Source: Variovorax paradoxus
GTDB taxonomy: Bacteria; Pseudomonadota; Gammaproteobacteria; Burkholderiales; Burkholderiaceae_C
Assembly: GCF_018614875.1 (NCBI RefSeq)
Contig: NZ_JAGGNW010000009.1
Coordinates: 434,001 to 498,000 of the forward strand
DNA length: 64,000 nt
Reading direction: 5' to 3'
This document shows positions 44,301 through 52,957 of this stretch, one piece after another. The position numbers were made by a program, and so were the translations under genes. The notes beneath the pieces are model-generated. The model was not told where the DNA came from. It did no database searches and saw nothing but the letters and a program-made list of their open reading frames with translations. Positions within the stretch are counted from its first letter, which is position 1. Each line of letters opens with the position of its first letter.

Positions 44301-46540
44301 CAGGCGGTGGTTGTCGTCGCTTGTGTTGTCTCGTTCACGGGTTGAAGGATTCGCGCCGCGTCGTCGCGCAGCTGCGTCGAGAGGGCCGTGGCCAGGTCGA
44401 GACGGCGCAGCAGCCAGGGGCTGATGTCGTTGTCGAACGGGTCGGGCAGGGGAATCGGGCCGCCCACGGCCGTGGAGGCGGTGCTTTCGGGGAGCGACGG
44501 GCCGGTGGTCGGCGCGCTGCCGATGGCGGCCTCGATGCGCTGCGCCGTGCGTGCGAGCGGGCCTTCGATCTCGGCGGCCGTGAGCCGGTCGCGCCGCAGC
44601 ACGAGCATCGATTTGACGGCGCTGAGCTGGGCCAGCAACTGGTAGCTGTGCGCCTGCAGGTGCTCGAGCGGCTCCAGCGGCGGCCGCACCGCGCGCGGCT
44701 CCGACAGCGAGCGCTGCGTGGCCTGCACCAGGGCCGAGAGGCTGTCGTAGGCCTCGCGGCGCGCGAGCCGCCATTCGAGCTCGGGGCTGCTGTCGACGGC
44801 CTGCAGCTGGCCGAGGCCGAGCGCCAGCCGTGCATGGCGCGCCTGCGCGGTGAGCGTGCGCGCCACCAGCGCCGGAATCTGCCCGCGCTCCCAGGAGGGC
44901 AGCACGTAGCAGAAGCCCCAGGCCAGCGCGGCGCCGATCAGCGTGTCGGCAATGCGTTCGAACAGCGCGAAGATGGGCGCGGCGCCGGTATTGAGCATGT
45001 GCGCCTGCACCAGGCCCAGCACCGTGGCCGCCACCGCCGTGATGAGATAGCGCCGCACCGCAAAGCTGTGCGCGATGGCCTGCGACACCGTGACGATGGC
45101 CAGCAGCATCAGCGGCGACGGATGCGCGGAGAGCAGGCCCACCGCGAGCACGCTGCCCAGCAGCGTGCCGGCGACGCGGCTGTTGCGCCGCTCCAGTGTT
45201 TGCGAAAGGCTGCCGCGCAGCACCACCACGATGGTCAGCAGGATCCAGTAGTCGTGCGAACCCCAGGGCAGCGACACCGCAATGGTGTAGCCGGCCGCAA
45301 TGGCCAGTGCCGCGCGAATGGCGTGGCGCAAGGGCGGTGCGTCCCAGCGCCACAGTGCGAGAAAGGGCCGCAGCGACCAGTCGGTCGGGCTCACGAACAT
45401 CTGCCAGTTGGCGCGCACCACCGCAAGGTCGGGTTCGGCATCGCCGCGCGCCATGGCCGACAGGCGCAGCACCTCGTCGTTGATGTGGCCGATGCGGCTG
45501 GCAAGGCCGCGCGCGAGCATGGCGGCATTGGGGCCCGGCAGGCCATGGCTCGGCGCGTGGTCTTCGCCCGAAAGATGAATCGACGCGAGCCGCGGCCGCC
45601 GGTCGGCCACCGCCTCGGGCTGGCGGCCCATCAGCAGCGCGTCGCCGAGCGCGGTGGTGTCGTCGGCCAGTTCCTCGAGCACGCGGCGCATCTCGATGAG
45701 CGCGCCGGCATGCGCGGGATGGCTCTTGAGCGCGTCCAGGTCGAGCTCGCTCGCGAGCAATTGGTCGCGCATCTCGAGCACGATCACCAGCATGGCGGCC
45801 AGCCGCTGCCGGCGCGGGATGCGCGGCGATTCGAGCACGATGTCGCGCGTGGCCTGCAGCTGGTCGGCCAGCGCGGCCTGCTCGCGCAGCAGCCGGCCCA
45901 GCAGGGGCGCGGGGGTTTCGCGGATGTCGCTGGTGTCGTCGCGCGGGGTGAACTGGCTGGCCTCGGTGCGCATCAGCGCGGCCAGCGAATACAGCACGTC
46001 CGAGATCGACTGCACGCGAAAGCGCGAATTCAGCGCATGGTTGGCGAGCGTGGCCCAGATCACGTAGAGCCCGGCGCCGATGCCGAAGTGCCAGCTGCGT
46101 TCGAGCGCCTCGGCCATGCCGCTCGGCGCGGGCGTGGCCATCGAGAAGATCATCGAGAACATCACCGCGATGGCAATGGGGATGCCCCGCTTGCCCCACG
46201 CCATGGCCAGGAAGGCGACGAAGGTGGCGGGCACCAGCACCAGGCCAAGGCGGATCGGCGCGGCGTGCAGCAGCTGCACGAAGAAGAACAGCGGGAGCCC
46301 GATCAGCGGGGCCGGCAGCATCTGGAAGAACTTGCCGCGGCGCGGCCCGGGCAGGTCGGGCGGGGCCGTGACGATCACGCCCACCGCGGCCGCCGAAGCC
46401 GCGATGGCGCCGAGCCACAGGTGCACGCCGGCCGAGATGACGAGCAGGCCGAGCGCAACGGTGAGGCCGCTGGCGACGTACTGGCTCAGCGCGATGCGCA
46501 GCGCCGCACGGAACCGGAGGGCGGCACCTGGCCCCTGCAT
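44300..46540 (-). CDS. FUSC-family inner-membrane protein (YccS/YhfK-like)
   Basis: The 746-residue product has the duplicated layout of the FUSC/YccS family: a first cluster of membrane helices (about 10-165), a long cytoplasmic helical part (165-370), a second cluster (about 385-540) and a C-terminal cytoplasmic region. GSHDYWILLTIVVVLRGSLS then QTLERRNSRVAGTLLGSVLA matches the FUSC_2 signature. Relatives are linked to aromatic acid efflux (AaeB-like), but the substrate is unknown. Start ATG 46540 overlaps the suhB stop; the larger open frame upstream is suhB read in another frame. Confidence 0.88.
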   Translation of the reverse strand: MQGPGAALRFRAALRIALSQYVASGLTVALGLLVISAGVHLWLGAIAASAAAVGVIVTAPPDLPGPRRGKFFQMLPAPLIGLPLFFFVQLLHAAPIRLGLVLVPATFVAFLAMAWGKRGIPIAIAVMFSMIFSMATPAPSGMAEALERSWHFGIGAGLYVIWATLANHALNSRFRVQSISDVLYSLAALMRTEASQFTPRDDTSDIRETPAPLLGRLLREQAALADQLQATRDIVLESPRIPRRQRLAAMLVIVLEMRDQLLASELDLDALKSHPAHAGALIEMRRVLEELADDTTALGDALLMGRQPEAVADRRPRLASIHLSGEDHAPSHGLPGPNAAMLARGLASRIGHINDEVLRLSAMARGDAEPDLAVVRANWQMFVSPTDWSLRPFLALWRWDAPPLRHAIRAALAIAAGYTIAVSLPWGSHDYWILLTIVVVLRGSLSQTLERRNSRVAGTLLGSVLAVGLLSAHPSPLMLLAIVTVSQAIAHSFAVRRYLITAVAATVLGLVQAHMLNTGAAPIFALFERIADTLIGAALAWGFCYVLPSWERGQIPALVARTLTAQARHARLALGLGQLQAVDSSPELEWRLARREAYDSLSALVQATQRSLSEPRAVRPPLEPLEHLQAHSYQLLAQLSAVKSMLVLRRDRLTAAEIEGPLARTAQRIEAAIGSAPTTGPSLPESTASTAVGGPIPLPDPFDNDISPWLLRRLDLATALSTQLRDDAARILQPVNETTQATTTTA

Positions 46541-47601
46541 CACTTGGCGGAAGCGTCGCCTTCGGAGGGCCCGCCGTCGGCGGGCGCGTCGCGTCGCACG
46601 CGCGTGAGCTTGCGTTGCGCGGGGGCTGCCGGTGCGGCCGCGGGAGCGGGCGCCTCGCCGTCGAGCGGCGCGGCCGTCAGGTCGGTGACGGTGCTGCGGG
46701 CATAGAGGTCGACCGAAGGGTCGGCGTCGGGCCGCGCGGCGGCCGACACGGCGCGCACGCGGTCGCTGGCGCGCATCTTGTCGTCGATGCCGGCAAACTT
46801 GGAGTACTTGGCGAGCAGCGGCACCAGCTGGCCGTAGATGCGCGGTGCGCCGGCCAGGCATTCGCGCTGCTCGAGAAAGTCGGGCTCGCCCGTGAAGTTG
46901 CCGATCAGGCCGCCGGCCTCGGTAACCAGCAGCGAACCCGCGGCCACGTCCCAGGGATTCAGGCCGGTCTCGAAGAAGCCGTCGGTGAAGCCCGCCGCCA
47001 CATAGGCCAGGTCGAGCGCCGCGGCGCCAGGGCGGCGCAGGCCGGCCATGCGGGGCATCATGTCGGCCATGATGGCCAGGTACTGCTTGAAGTTGTCGCC
47101 GCTGCGGAACGGGAAGCCGGTGGACACCAGGCATTCGCTGAGCTTGGTGCGCTTGGAAACGCGGATGCGGCGCTCGTTCATGTAGGCGCCGCGGCCCTTG
47201 GTGGCGGTGAACAGGTCGTTGCGGCTCGGGTCGTAGATGACCGCCTGCTCGATCTTGCCGCGCACCGACAGCGCGATGGAAACGCAGTAGACCGGGAAGC
47301 CGTGGATGAAGTTGGTGGTGCCGTCGAGCGGATCGATGATCCAGACGTAGTCCGAATCCTTGGCGCCGTGCTGGGTGCCCGATTCCTCGGCCAGGATGCC
47401 GTGCCCCGGATACGCACCAAGCAGCGTTTCGATGATGACCTGCTCGCTGGCGTGATCGACTTCGGTGACGAAGTCGTTGACCTGCTTTTGCGAGATGCGC
47501 ACGGCCTCGACGTCGAGGGCGGCGCGGTTGATGATGGCGCCGGCGGCGCGTGCGGCCTTGACGGCCACATTGAGCATGGGATGCAGGTTGGGGGACGACA
47601 T
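46540..47601 (-). CDS. suhB: Inositol monophosphatase family protein SuhB
   Basis: The 353-residue product has the Mg2+-dependent phosphatase motifs: [11 protein letters not shown] near residue 68, [17 protein letters not shown] near 87 and [18 protein letters not shown] near 217. SuhB removes phosphate from inositol-1-phosphate and also takes part in rRNA transcription antitermination. The catalytic domain ends near residue 265. An extra C-terminal tail of about 85 residues, rich in Ala, Pro and charged residues, is longer than in E. coli SuhB. It heads the suhB-FUSC-MscS operon, with overlapping stop/start codons. Confidence 0.94.
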   Translation of the reverse strand: MSSPNLHPMLNVAVKAARAAGAIINRAALDVEAVRISQKQVNDFVTEVDHASEQVIIETLLGAYPGHGILAEESGTQHGAKDSDYVWIIDPLDGTTNFIHGFPVYCVSIALSVRGKIEQAVIYDPSRNDLFTATKGRGAYMNERRIRVSKRTKLSECLVSTGFPFRSGDNFKQYLAIMADMMPRMAGLRRPGAAALDLAYVAAGFTDGFFETGLNPWDVAAGSLLVTEAGGLIGNFTGEPDFLEQRECLAGAPRIYGQLVPLLAKYSKFAGIDDKMRASDRVRAVSAAARPDADPSVDLYARSTVTDLTAAPLDGEAPAPAAAPAAPAQRKLTRVRRDAPADGGPSEGDASAK

Positions 47602-47721
47602 TCTGGATTGTGAGAAGAACGGTGGGGTAGGTCCCCTGAAGGCGACCCTGCGGCCTGGCGATGCGGGCGGCGAGAATCAGGCATTTTACCGGCTCCGCCG
47701 TCTCGTGTCTCCCAACCCGCC

Positions 47722-48453
47722 ATGCGCACCCGTTTCATCCTGATCCAGACCAGCCACGCCGGCAATGTGGGCGCCGCCGCCCGCGCCATGAAGACCATGG
47801 GTTTCGACGAGCTCGTGCTGGTCGCGCCGCGTTGGGCCAACGTGCTGCGGCGCGAGGAAACCATCCAGCGCGCGAGCGGCGCGCTCGATGTGCTGGCCAA
47901 TGCCCGCATCGTCGAGACGCTCGATGAGGCGCTAGATGGCGTGACCCACCTGTGCGCCACCGCCATGATCCCGCGCGACTTCGGCCCGCCCACGCGCACC
48001 CCGCGCGAGCACCTGGAGCCGCTCGCGAAGCAGGGCGAGCAGCACGTGGCCTTCCTGTTCGGCTCGGAGCGCTTCGGCATGCGCAATGAAGACGTCTACC
48101 GCTGCAACGTGGCGCTGAGCATTCCCACCGATCCGAAGTTCGGGTCCCTCAACCTCGGGGCCGCCATCCAGGTGGTCGCCTACGAATGGCGGCTGGCCCT
48201 GGGCGGCTATGAAGTGCGCGACGCCACCGCGCCCGTCGAGGCGGCCGATGCGAAGGCCGTGGCCGGCATGCTCGAGCATTGGGAACGCTCGCTGGTGGAG
48301 ATCGGTTTTCTCGACCCTGCCGCGCCCAAGAAACTGATGCCGCGGCTGCAGCAGCTGTTCAACCGGGCCCGGCCCACGCCGGAGGAAATCCACATCCTTC
48401 GCGGCATCGCCAAGGCAATGGCTGATGCGGCCCGGGCGCCCAGGGACCACTAA
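47722..48453 (+). CDS. trmJ: tRNA (cytidine/uridine-2'-O-)-methyltransferase TrmJ
   Basis: The 243-residue product is a SpoU/TrmD-fold (SPOUT) RNA methyltransferase. FILIQTSHAGNVGAAARAMK at the start, LFGSERFGMRNEDVYRC near residue 112 and IPTDPKFGSLNLGAAIQVVA near 132 are the three SPOUT motifs, in the TrmJ form. TrmJ methylates the ribose at position 32 of tRNAs. It is divergent from suhB, an arrangement common in beta-proteobacteria, and upstream of cysE. Confidence 0.92.
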   Translation: MRTRFILIQTSHAGNVGAAARAMKTMGFDELVLVAPRWANVLRREETIQRASGALDVLANARIVETLDEALDGVTHLCATAMIPRDFGPPTRTPREHLEPLAKQGEQHVAFLFGSERFGMRNEDVYRCNVALSIPTDPKFGSLNLGAAIQVVAYEWRLALGGYEVRDATAPVEAADAKAVAGMLEHWERSLVEIGFLDPAAPKKLMPRLQQLFNRARPTPEEIHILRGIAKAMADAARAPRDH

Positions 48454-48487
48454 AACCCCATCGTTCGTATGCGACGAACCGGGCTTT
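48452..48487 (+). terminator. Hairpin downstream of trmJ, possible terminator
   Basis: GTTCGT (48463-48468) pairs with ACGAAC (48474-48479) across a five-base loop, and the stem may extend through AAAACCC and GGGCTTT with a few unpaired bases. The T run after it is short, so it would be a weak terminator or an RNA-stability element. Confidence 0.4.
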
Positions 48488-48528
48488 AGACTGCCCTCCC
48501 TATATCGATATAACGACAAAAGGCAGCG

Positions 48529-49299
48529 ATGTTCTCTCGACTGCGCGCCGACATCCGGTGCATCCTCGAACGCGACCCGGCCGCGCGCAGCGCCTGGGAA
48601 GTGATCACGGTCTACCCCGGCTTCCACGCCGTGGTGCTGCATCGCTGGGCGCACGCGTGTTGGACACACGGTTTCAAGTGGCCGGCACGCTTCATCGCGC
48701 ATGTGGCGCGCTGGCTCACGGGCATCGAGATCCACCCGGCGGCCAAGCTCGGCGAGCGGGTGTTCTTCGACCACGCCATGGGGGTGGTGGTGGGCGAGAC
48801 CGCCGAGATCGGCGACGGCTGCACCATCTACCAGGGCGTGACCCTCGGCGGCACTTCGCTCTACAAGGGCACCAAGCGGCACCCGACGCTAGGACGCGAC
48901 GTGGTGGTGAGCGCGGGGGCCAAGGTGCTGGGCGGGTTCGTCGTGGGCGACGGCGCCAAGATCGGCAGCAACGCGGTGGTCATCAAGCCGGTGCCGGCAG
49001 GGGCGACCGCGGTGGGCATTCCCGCACGCATCATCCCGTCGAAGGCCGGCGAGAGCGCCGACGTGGCCGCGCCGCAGAAGTTCTCGGCCTACGGCATCAC
49101 GCAGGACGACGATCCGCTGAGCCAGGCCATGCGCGGCCTGATCGACAACGCCGCGGGCCAGGAACACCAGATCGCGCTGTTGTGGCAGGCCATCGAGAAG
49201 CTGTCGTCGCAGCCGGGTACCAAGGATTGCGTGCCCTGTGACGCGGCGCGCGACGAGAGCTTCGAAGCGGAGAAGCTTACCCAGCTTGTGGGGAAATAG
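48529..49299 (+). CDS. cysE: Serine O-acetyltransferase
   Basis: The 256-residue product catalyses acetyl-CoA dependent acetylation of serine, the first step of cysteine synthesis. It has the N-terminal helical region, then the left-handed beta helix with hexapeptide repeats: [40 protein letters not shown] and [20 protein letters not shown]. The extended C-terminal tail with CVPC is longer than in some relatives. A TATATCGATATA palindrome lies at 48501-48512, 16 bases before the start, and could be a promoter or operator. Confidence 0.94.
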   Translation: MFSRLRADIRCILERDPAARSAWEVITVYPGFHAVVLHRWAHACWTHGFKWPARFIAHVARWLTGIEIHPAAKLGERVFFDHAMGVVVGETAEIGDGCTIYQGVTLGGTSLYKGTKRHPTLGRDVVVSAGAKVLGGFVVGDGAKIGSNAVVIKPVPAGATAVGIPARIIPSKAGESADVAAPQKFSAYGITQDDDPLSQAMRGLIDNAAGQEHQIALLWQAIEKLSSQPGTKDCVPCDAARDESFEAEKLTQLVGK

Positions 49300-49370
49300 C
49301 GGGGCTCGCGTTCGGGGCACGCTGCTGATGTCCGCGCCATCGATGTTGGGGGCACTTCGGCTTCCGGCCC

Positions 49371-50531
49371 CTACCGACACTCGTTCCAGTACCAATCAGG
49401 ATTCGCCTCCAGCGGCGTGGCGATCCGCTTGAGCGATGCGCGGCCCTGCGCGTCTTTCGCAACAACGAAGACGTGCCCGTCCTGAACCGGGAAACCGTTG
49501 CGTAGAAACTTGAAGCCACTGCGCACCGATGAAAAGTTGGCCTCGTTGAGTGCGTTGCGCAATGCATCGCGATCGGCGACAGAGCCCTTGGTCTCCTTCA
49601 GCGCGCTGTCGATCAAGAGCGCCGCATCGAAACCTTGCGCGGCGTATTGCGATGGGATGCGCCCGTGCTTCTTTTCGAAGGCGGCAACGAAAGCCTTGCT
49701 CGTCGGGCTCGGCAGGTCGGGGCCCCAGACCGCGCCCGCCAGCACATTGAGCGCGGCATCCTTGAGCAGCGGCAGTGTCGTGCCATCGACCGTACCGACC
49801 GTCAGCAGGGGCACCTTGTTCAGGAGGCCCGAGCGATTCATCTGCCGGATGAAGTTGACGCCCATGTCGCCCGGCAAGAAGGCGACCACCGCATCAGGCG
49901 CGACGCGCTTGATTTGCGCCAGCGCTGCCGCGTAGTCGGTCTGGCCAGGCTGGACGTAGGATTCGCTGACCACCTCGCCCGAGTAGTAGCGCTTGAAGCC
50001 CCGCAGCTGGTCCTTGCCCGACGGGCTGTCGGGCGCCAGGAACAGCGTCTTCCAGTAGCCCTGGTCGACTGCGTACCGTCCCACGATCCCGGCCTGATAC
50101 TCGTCCTGATACGAGGTGAAGACGAATTTGCTGTTGCACTGCTTGCCGGCAATCGGCGCGGGGCCGGCATTCGAGCCGACGAACAGCATGCCCGCTCTGG
50201 CCATCGGCTTGGCCATGGCCATCATCACGTCGGAGAAGGTCACGCCGGTGATGAAGCTGACCTTGTCTTTCTCGATCAGGTTCTGCGCCAGCTGCGCACC
50301 GAGGTCAGGGTTGTGCTGGTCGTCTTCCTTGATGACCGTCACGGGGACGCCGCCGAGCATTCCTTGCCGTTGCTCGACCGCCAGCATGAAGCCGTCGTAC
50401 TGTTCCTGCCCGAGCGCTGCCGCCGGTCCGGACAGCGTCCCGATAAAGCCGATTTTTACCTGTGCGGAAGCGGCCGATGCCGTGGCGCCCAAGGCGCAGG
50501 CCACGAGGACCGTACGAATGCGGTGGATCAA
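49371..50531 (-). CDS. Branched-chain amino acid-type ABC substrate-binding protein
   Basis: The product has about 386 residues if it starts at TTG 50531, which has AAGGA six bases upstream and leads straight into a signal peptide (LIHRIRTVLVACALGATASA then ASAQ). The open frame continues upstream without support. The mature protein is a type I periplasmic binding protein of the LivJ/Peripla_BP_6 family: VKIGFIGTLSGPAAALGQEQ, INVTFSDVMMAM-like GVTFSDVMMAM and FKRYYSGEVVSESYVQPGQT. Ligands are amino acids, aromatic acids or amides. No permease genes are adjacent, so it is an orphan receptor. Confidence 0.88.
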   Translation of the reverse strand: MIHRIRTVLVACALGATASAASAQVKIGFIGTLSGPAAALGQEQYDGFMLAVEQRQGMLGGVPVTVIKEDDQHNPDLGAQLAQNLIEKDKVSFITGVTFSDVMMAMAKPMARAGMLFVGSNAGPAPIAGKQCNSKFVFTSYQDEYQAGIVGRYAVDQGYWKTLFLAPDSPSGKDQLRGFKRYYSGEVVSESYVQPGQTDYAAALAQIKRVAPDAVVAFLPGDMGVNFIRQMNRSGLLNKVPLLTVGTVDGTTLPLLKDAALNVLAGAVWGPDLPSPTSKAFVAAFEKKHGRIPSQYAAQGFDAALLIDSALKETKGSVADRDALRNALNEANFSSVRSGFKFLRNGFPVQDGHVFVVAKDAQGRASLKRIATPLEANPDWYWNECR

Positions 50532-51035
50532 GGTGTTCCTTGTGAATGAGTAGGACGAGTGGTCAGAAGGAGACCGAGTTCGACCCTGAAGCCAGAAGGA
50601 TCGCATGACGCGGCCACGAATGACCAAGCATCGCTGATGCGTGGCTACCGCCGCCCCGAATCCTTCATCCGTGGCCCGACCAACGCTTTGCCGTCACTCA
50701 CCCGAGGTAGAGCCGTATGCCCGAATCGGCACCCGGCCAGAACCGGAACTTCGTCATTGCCGCGCAACTGTCGCAACTGTATTCAGTGTGAGCGCGTGCG
50801 TACTAACGGAGATTCCCTCAACAATCGTGCAGAAGCTTCTTTCGGGCGAAGGCCGCGCGGTCCTTCGTCCGTCTTTCAAACATCATGTCGCGAGGGGAAA
50901 CTTGGCCTATGAACCAAAGCGTCAATGCCCATTGGCTCGCTATTCCTGCGCAAGCGGCCAGACAAAACAGGTTGAACCAGGATTCCTAAGTAGTGAACAT
51001 GTGTCCGCGAGATCGAGAGATCTCGTCTCGCGAAC
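50532..51035. other. Gene-poor intergenic region with one inverted repeat
   Basis: I find no convincing gene in this stretch of about 500 bases; the open frames are short and lack ribosome sites and recognisable domains. Near its right end, at 51006-51032, CGCGAGA and CGAGA pair with TCTCG and TCTCGCG, forming a near-perfect inverted repeat three bases beyond the stop of the next gene (read on the minus strand). It has no T run. The region marks the start of the less GC-biased accessory segment. Confidence 0.5.
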
Positions 51036-51857
51036 TTAAAAGCTCTCAAAATATCGCCCAAGAGCTGAGTTGAACTGTTGGGGCGCTTCTAGTGCCGGAA
51101 GATGCGCTGTGCCTTGAAGTACGAAGCTTTGGGCCCCAGGTATGCGCTGCGCAACAAGCTCGCATCTTTCCTGCAAATACGGGAGGTCAAGATCGCCCCA
51201 CATCACGAGCGTAGGTGCTTTGATTGTTTCTAGCTGTTCCCATGCTGAAAGTTCTTCGGATGCCACACCAGGGTGGGCTGCTAGTAACGCGGTACCGTTC
51301 ATCGATAGGAAGAGCCGGCGAGTCTCACCTCCGACTCGCTCTCGTAGACTCAAGGGGCCATCCAGCCAAAGATGCGCCTGAAGCTCATTCTTTGCATCCA
51401 AGTTGCCCAGGGCCGCAGCAGCGCTGATCGCGTCCATCAGGGCTTTGACCGAATCGCCGTGTCGTGGCGCTGGAGCGCCGCTAATCCCGGGCGCAACTAT
51501 TACCAAGCCGCTCACTCTGTCTGATCGTGTCAACGCCGCGTCGATTGCCACACGACCTCCCATAGAACAGCCAACCAACACCGCACGCTCATATCCCAAA
51601 GAATCCATCACCTCCCAAAGGTCGGTCACGTTTGAATGCGGCGTTGACCATAATGTGCGAGATTCTCCAAAGCCGCGACGGTCGTAACTCACTACGGGAT
51701 GAGTTGTTGCCAGCCAGTCCCATTGGCCTTGCCACATTCGTCGATCTGCGACGTTGGCGTGCAGAAAGAAAATCGGCATGCCAACTGCGCCAGGGTTTGC
51801 CTCATATTCCACTGCCAGCAACGCGCCATGAACTTCAACCAGCTTCGTTGTTTTCAT
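51036..51857 (-). CDS. Alpha/beta hydrolase (3-oxoadipate enol-lactonase-like)
   Basis: The 273-residue product from ATG 51857 (MKTTKLVEVHGALLAVE) is a cytosolic alpha/beta hydrolase: IFFLHANVADRRMWQGQWD oxyanion region near residue 30, nucleophile elbow VGCSMGGRVAIDAA near 95 (Ser in GCSMGG), WGDLDLPYLQERCE near 215 with the acid, and GTAHLPALEAPQQF with the His near 250. Overall form resembles enol-lactonases and esterases of aromatic breakdown, but the substrate is unknown. ATG 51884 is an alternative start. Codon use is less GC-rich than in the flanking core genes. Confidence 0.85.
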   Translation of the reverse strand: MKTTKLVEVHGALLAVEYEANPGAVGMPIFFLHANVADRRMWQGQWDWLATTHPVVSYDRRGFGESRTLWSTPHSNVTDLWEVMDSLGYERAVLVGCSMGGRVAIDAALTRSDRVSGLVIVAPGISGAPAPRHGDSVKALMDAISAAAALGNLDAKNELQAHLWLDGPLSLRERVGGETRRLFLSMNGTALLAAHPGVASEELSAWEQLETIKAPTLVMWGDLDLPYLQERCELVAQRIPGAQSFVLQGTAHLPALEAPQQFNSALGRYFESF

Positions 51858-52255
51858 GGTTACGACGATACTTACCGCAATCACTGGATGTCAAGGCCGT
51901 GATGGCCAGCCGCTTACCCTGGATCGGCTAAGAATGTTCGTGATGCCGCATGGCAAAGAACATGTTTGAGAGTTCGCAACCTTCAAGCTTTTTTTGCAGG
52001 GCTGCAGACGGCCGATAGGCTGATCCCGCAATGGTTCGAGGGACCGCTTTACGCCCCCAACAAACTTCGGCTTAGAGGCCGTTGCTCCGAGCCCCAGGAA
52101 CGGACATTCGCGATCGATGCCGAATTCGCTCGGGAGCTGTGATTCGTGAGGATGAAAACCAAACAGGAAAAGCTGTGCATGAACCCAGGGATGCGCTTCA
52201 CCATCGCCGAGCCAGTTAGCCTGCGATTAGGCTCAAGCGGGACATCGAACCCGCA
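51858..52255. other. Intergenic region without recognisable gene
   Basis: About 400 bases separate two minus-strand genes. A plus-strand frame of roughly 55 codons ends at TGA 52140-52142 (VRNLQAFFAGLQTADRLIPQ, then WFEGPLYAPNKLRLRG) with no clear start or ribosome site. It could be a gene fragment or chance. I see no other structure. Confidence 0.4.
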
Positions 52256-52837
52256 CTACCCCTCGGAGGCAGCCCACCTGTTGGCACAGACCTCCGCCAG
52301 CGCCTTGAATACGTCCGGCGTACGTTCCAAACGAGCAATTGTTCGCGCGCCTTCGAGAGCAGCGACCAACGCGGCGGCTGTAGAAGATGCACGCTCAGGT
52401 GTGAATTCGCATGCCTTGAAATGCTCCGCAACTATCGCCGTTGAATCAACAAACCCGCGCGCCACCCGTTTGGTCAGATCAGCGTCGAGCGAGGGCAGCT
52501 CATTCGCCAAATTTTGCATCAGACACCCATACCGGAAGTCTGTGGCGACCATTTCAGCCGCGAACGTGCTGAAAAGCTGTTGCACAAACTTCAACGCATC
52601 GCCCGCTGTATTCGCGGAAATCTTGCGCAATACGTCAATTCTGCTCGCAACGTAACGATCGATCGCTTCTTCTGCAAGCTGCGTCTTGCCTCGCGGAAAG
52701 TGAAAGTAGAACGACCCTTTAGGTGCTCCGCTTTCTTTAAGGATCTGAATTAAACCGGTCGCTGTGAAGCCCTGGATCCGAAAAAGCCGTTCGGCCGTGG
52801 CAATCGCCCGATCGCGGGCGTCGGATGTACGTGGCAT
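52256..52837 (-). CDS. TetR-family repressor (LmrA/YxaF-type)
   Basis: The 193-residue product has the TetR N-terminal HTH (RDRAIATAERLFRIQGFTAT, then ILKESGAPKGSFYFHFPRGK) and a C-terminal ligand domain. PKGSFYFHFPRGKTQLAEEA resembles the LmrA/YxaF-like group that senses drugs or flavonoids. It is divergent from the hydrolase gene at 52958. A perfect inverted repeat lies between them, so it probably represses that gene and itself. Confidence 0.92.
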   Translation of the reverse strand: MPRTSDARDRAIATAERLFRIQGFTATGLIQILKESGAPKGSFYFHFPRGKTQLAEEAIDRYVASRIDVLRKISANTAGDALKFVQQLFSTFAAEMVATDFRYGCLMQNLANELPSLDADLTKRVARGFVDSTAIVAEHFKACEFTPERASSTAAALVAALEGARTIARLERTPDVFKALAEVCANRWAASEG

Positions 52838-52865
52838 GTGATGAACATATCACGCATCGCTTGAC

Positions 52866-52891
52866 GATACTATGGCGAACGCCATAGTATC
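52866..52891. promoter_or_regulatory. TetR operator: perfect inverted repeat, 12-bp arms
   Basis: GATACTATGGCG (52866-52877) and CGCCATAGTATC (52880-52891) are exact reverse complements separated by AA. A further partial copy of the half-site (CGCCATA) lies at 52897-52903. Position between the divergent repressor and hydrolase genes, 28 bases before the repressor start, makes this the obvious TetR binding site. Confidence 0.88.
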
Positions 52892-52957
52892 CCAATCGCC
52901 ATACAACAGTTCTGGCACCCCTGTTCATAAAACCCAAGCTACGAAGGTATGTTCATC

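Noticed and set aside
43206..46418. Apparent fusion of FUSC and MscS regions in one long frame
   Set aside because: The N-terminal two thirds is an out-of-frame reading of the FUSC gene; the MscS protein starts at ATG 44300 overlapping the FUSC stop.
50559..50912. 117-codon plus-strand frame in the spacer at 50.5-51 kb
   Set aside because: No ribosome site, no domain, Arg/Ser/Pro-rich composition as expected by chance.
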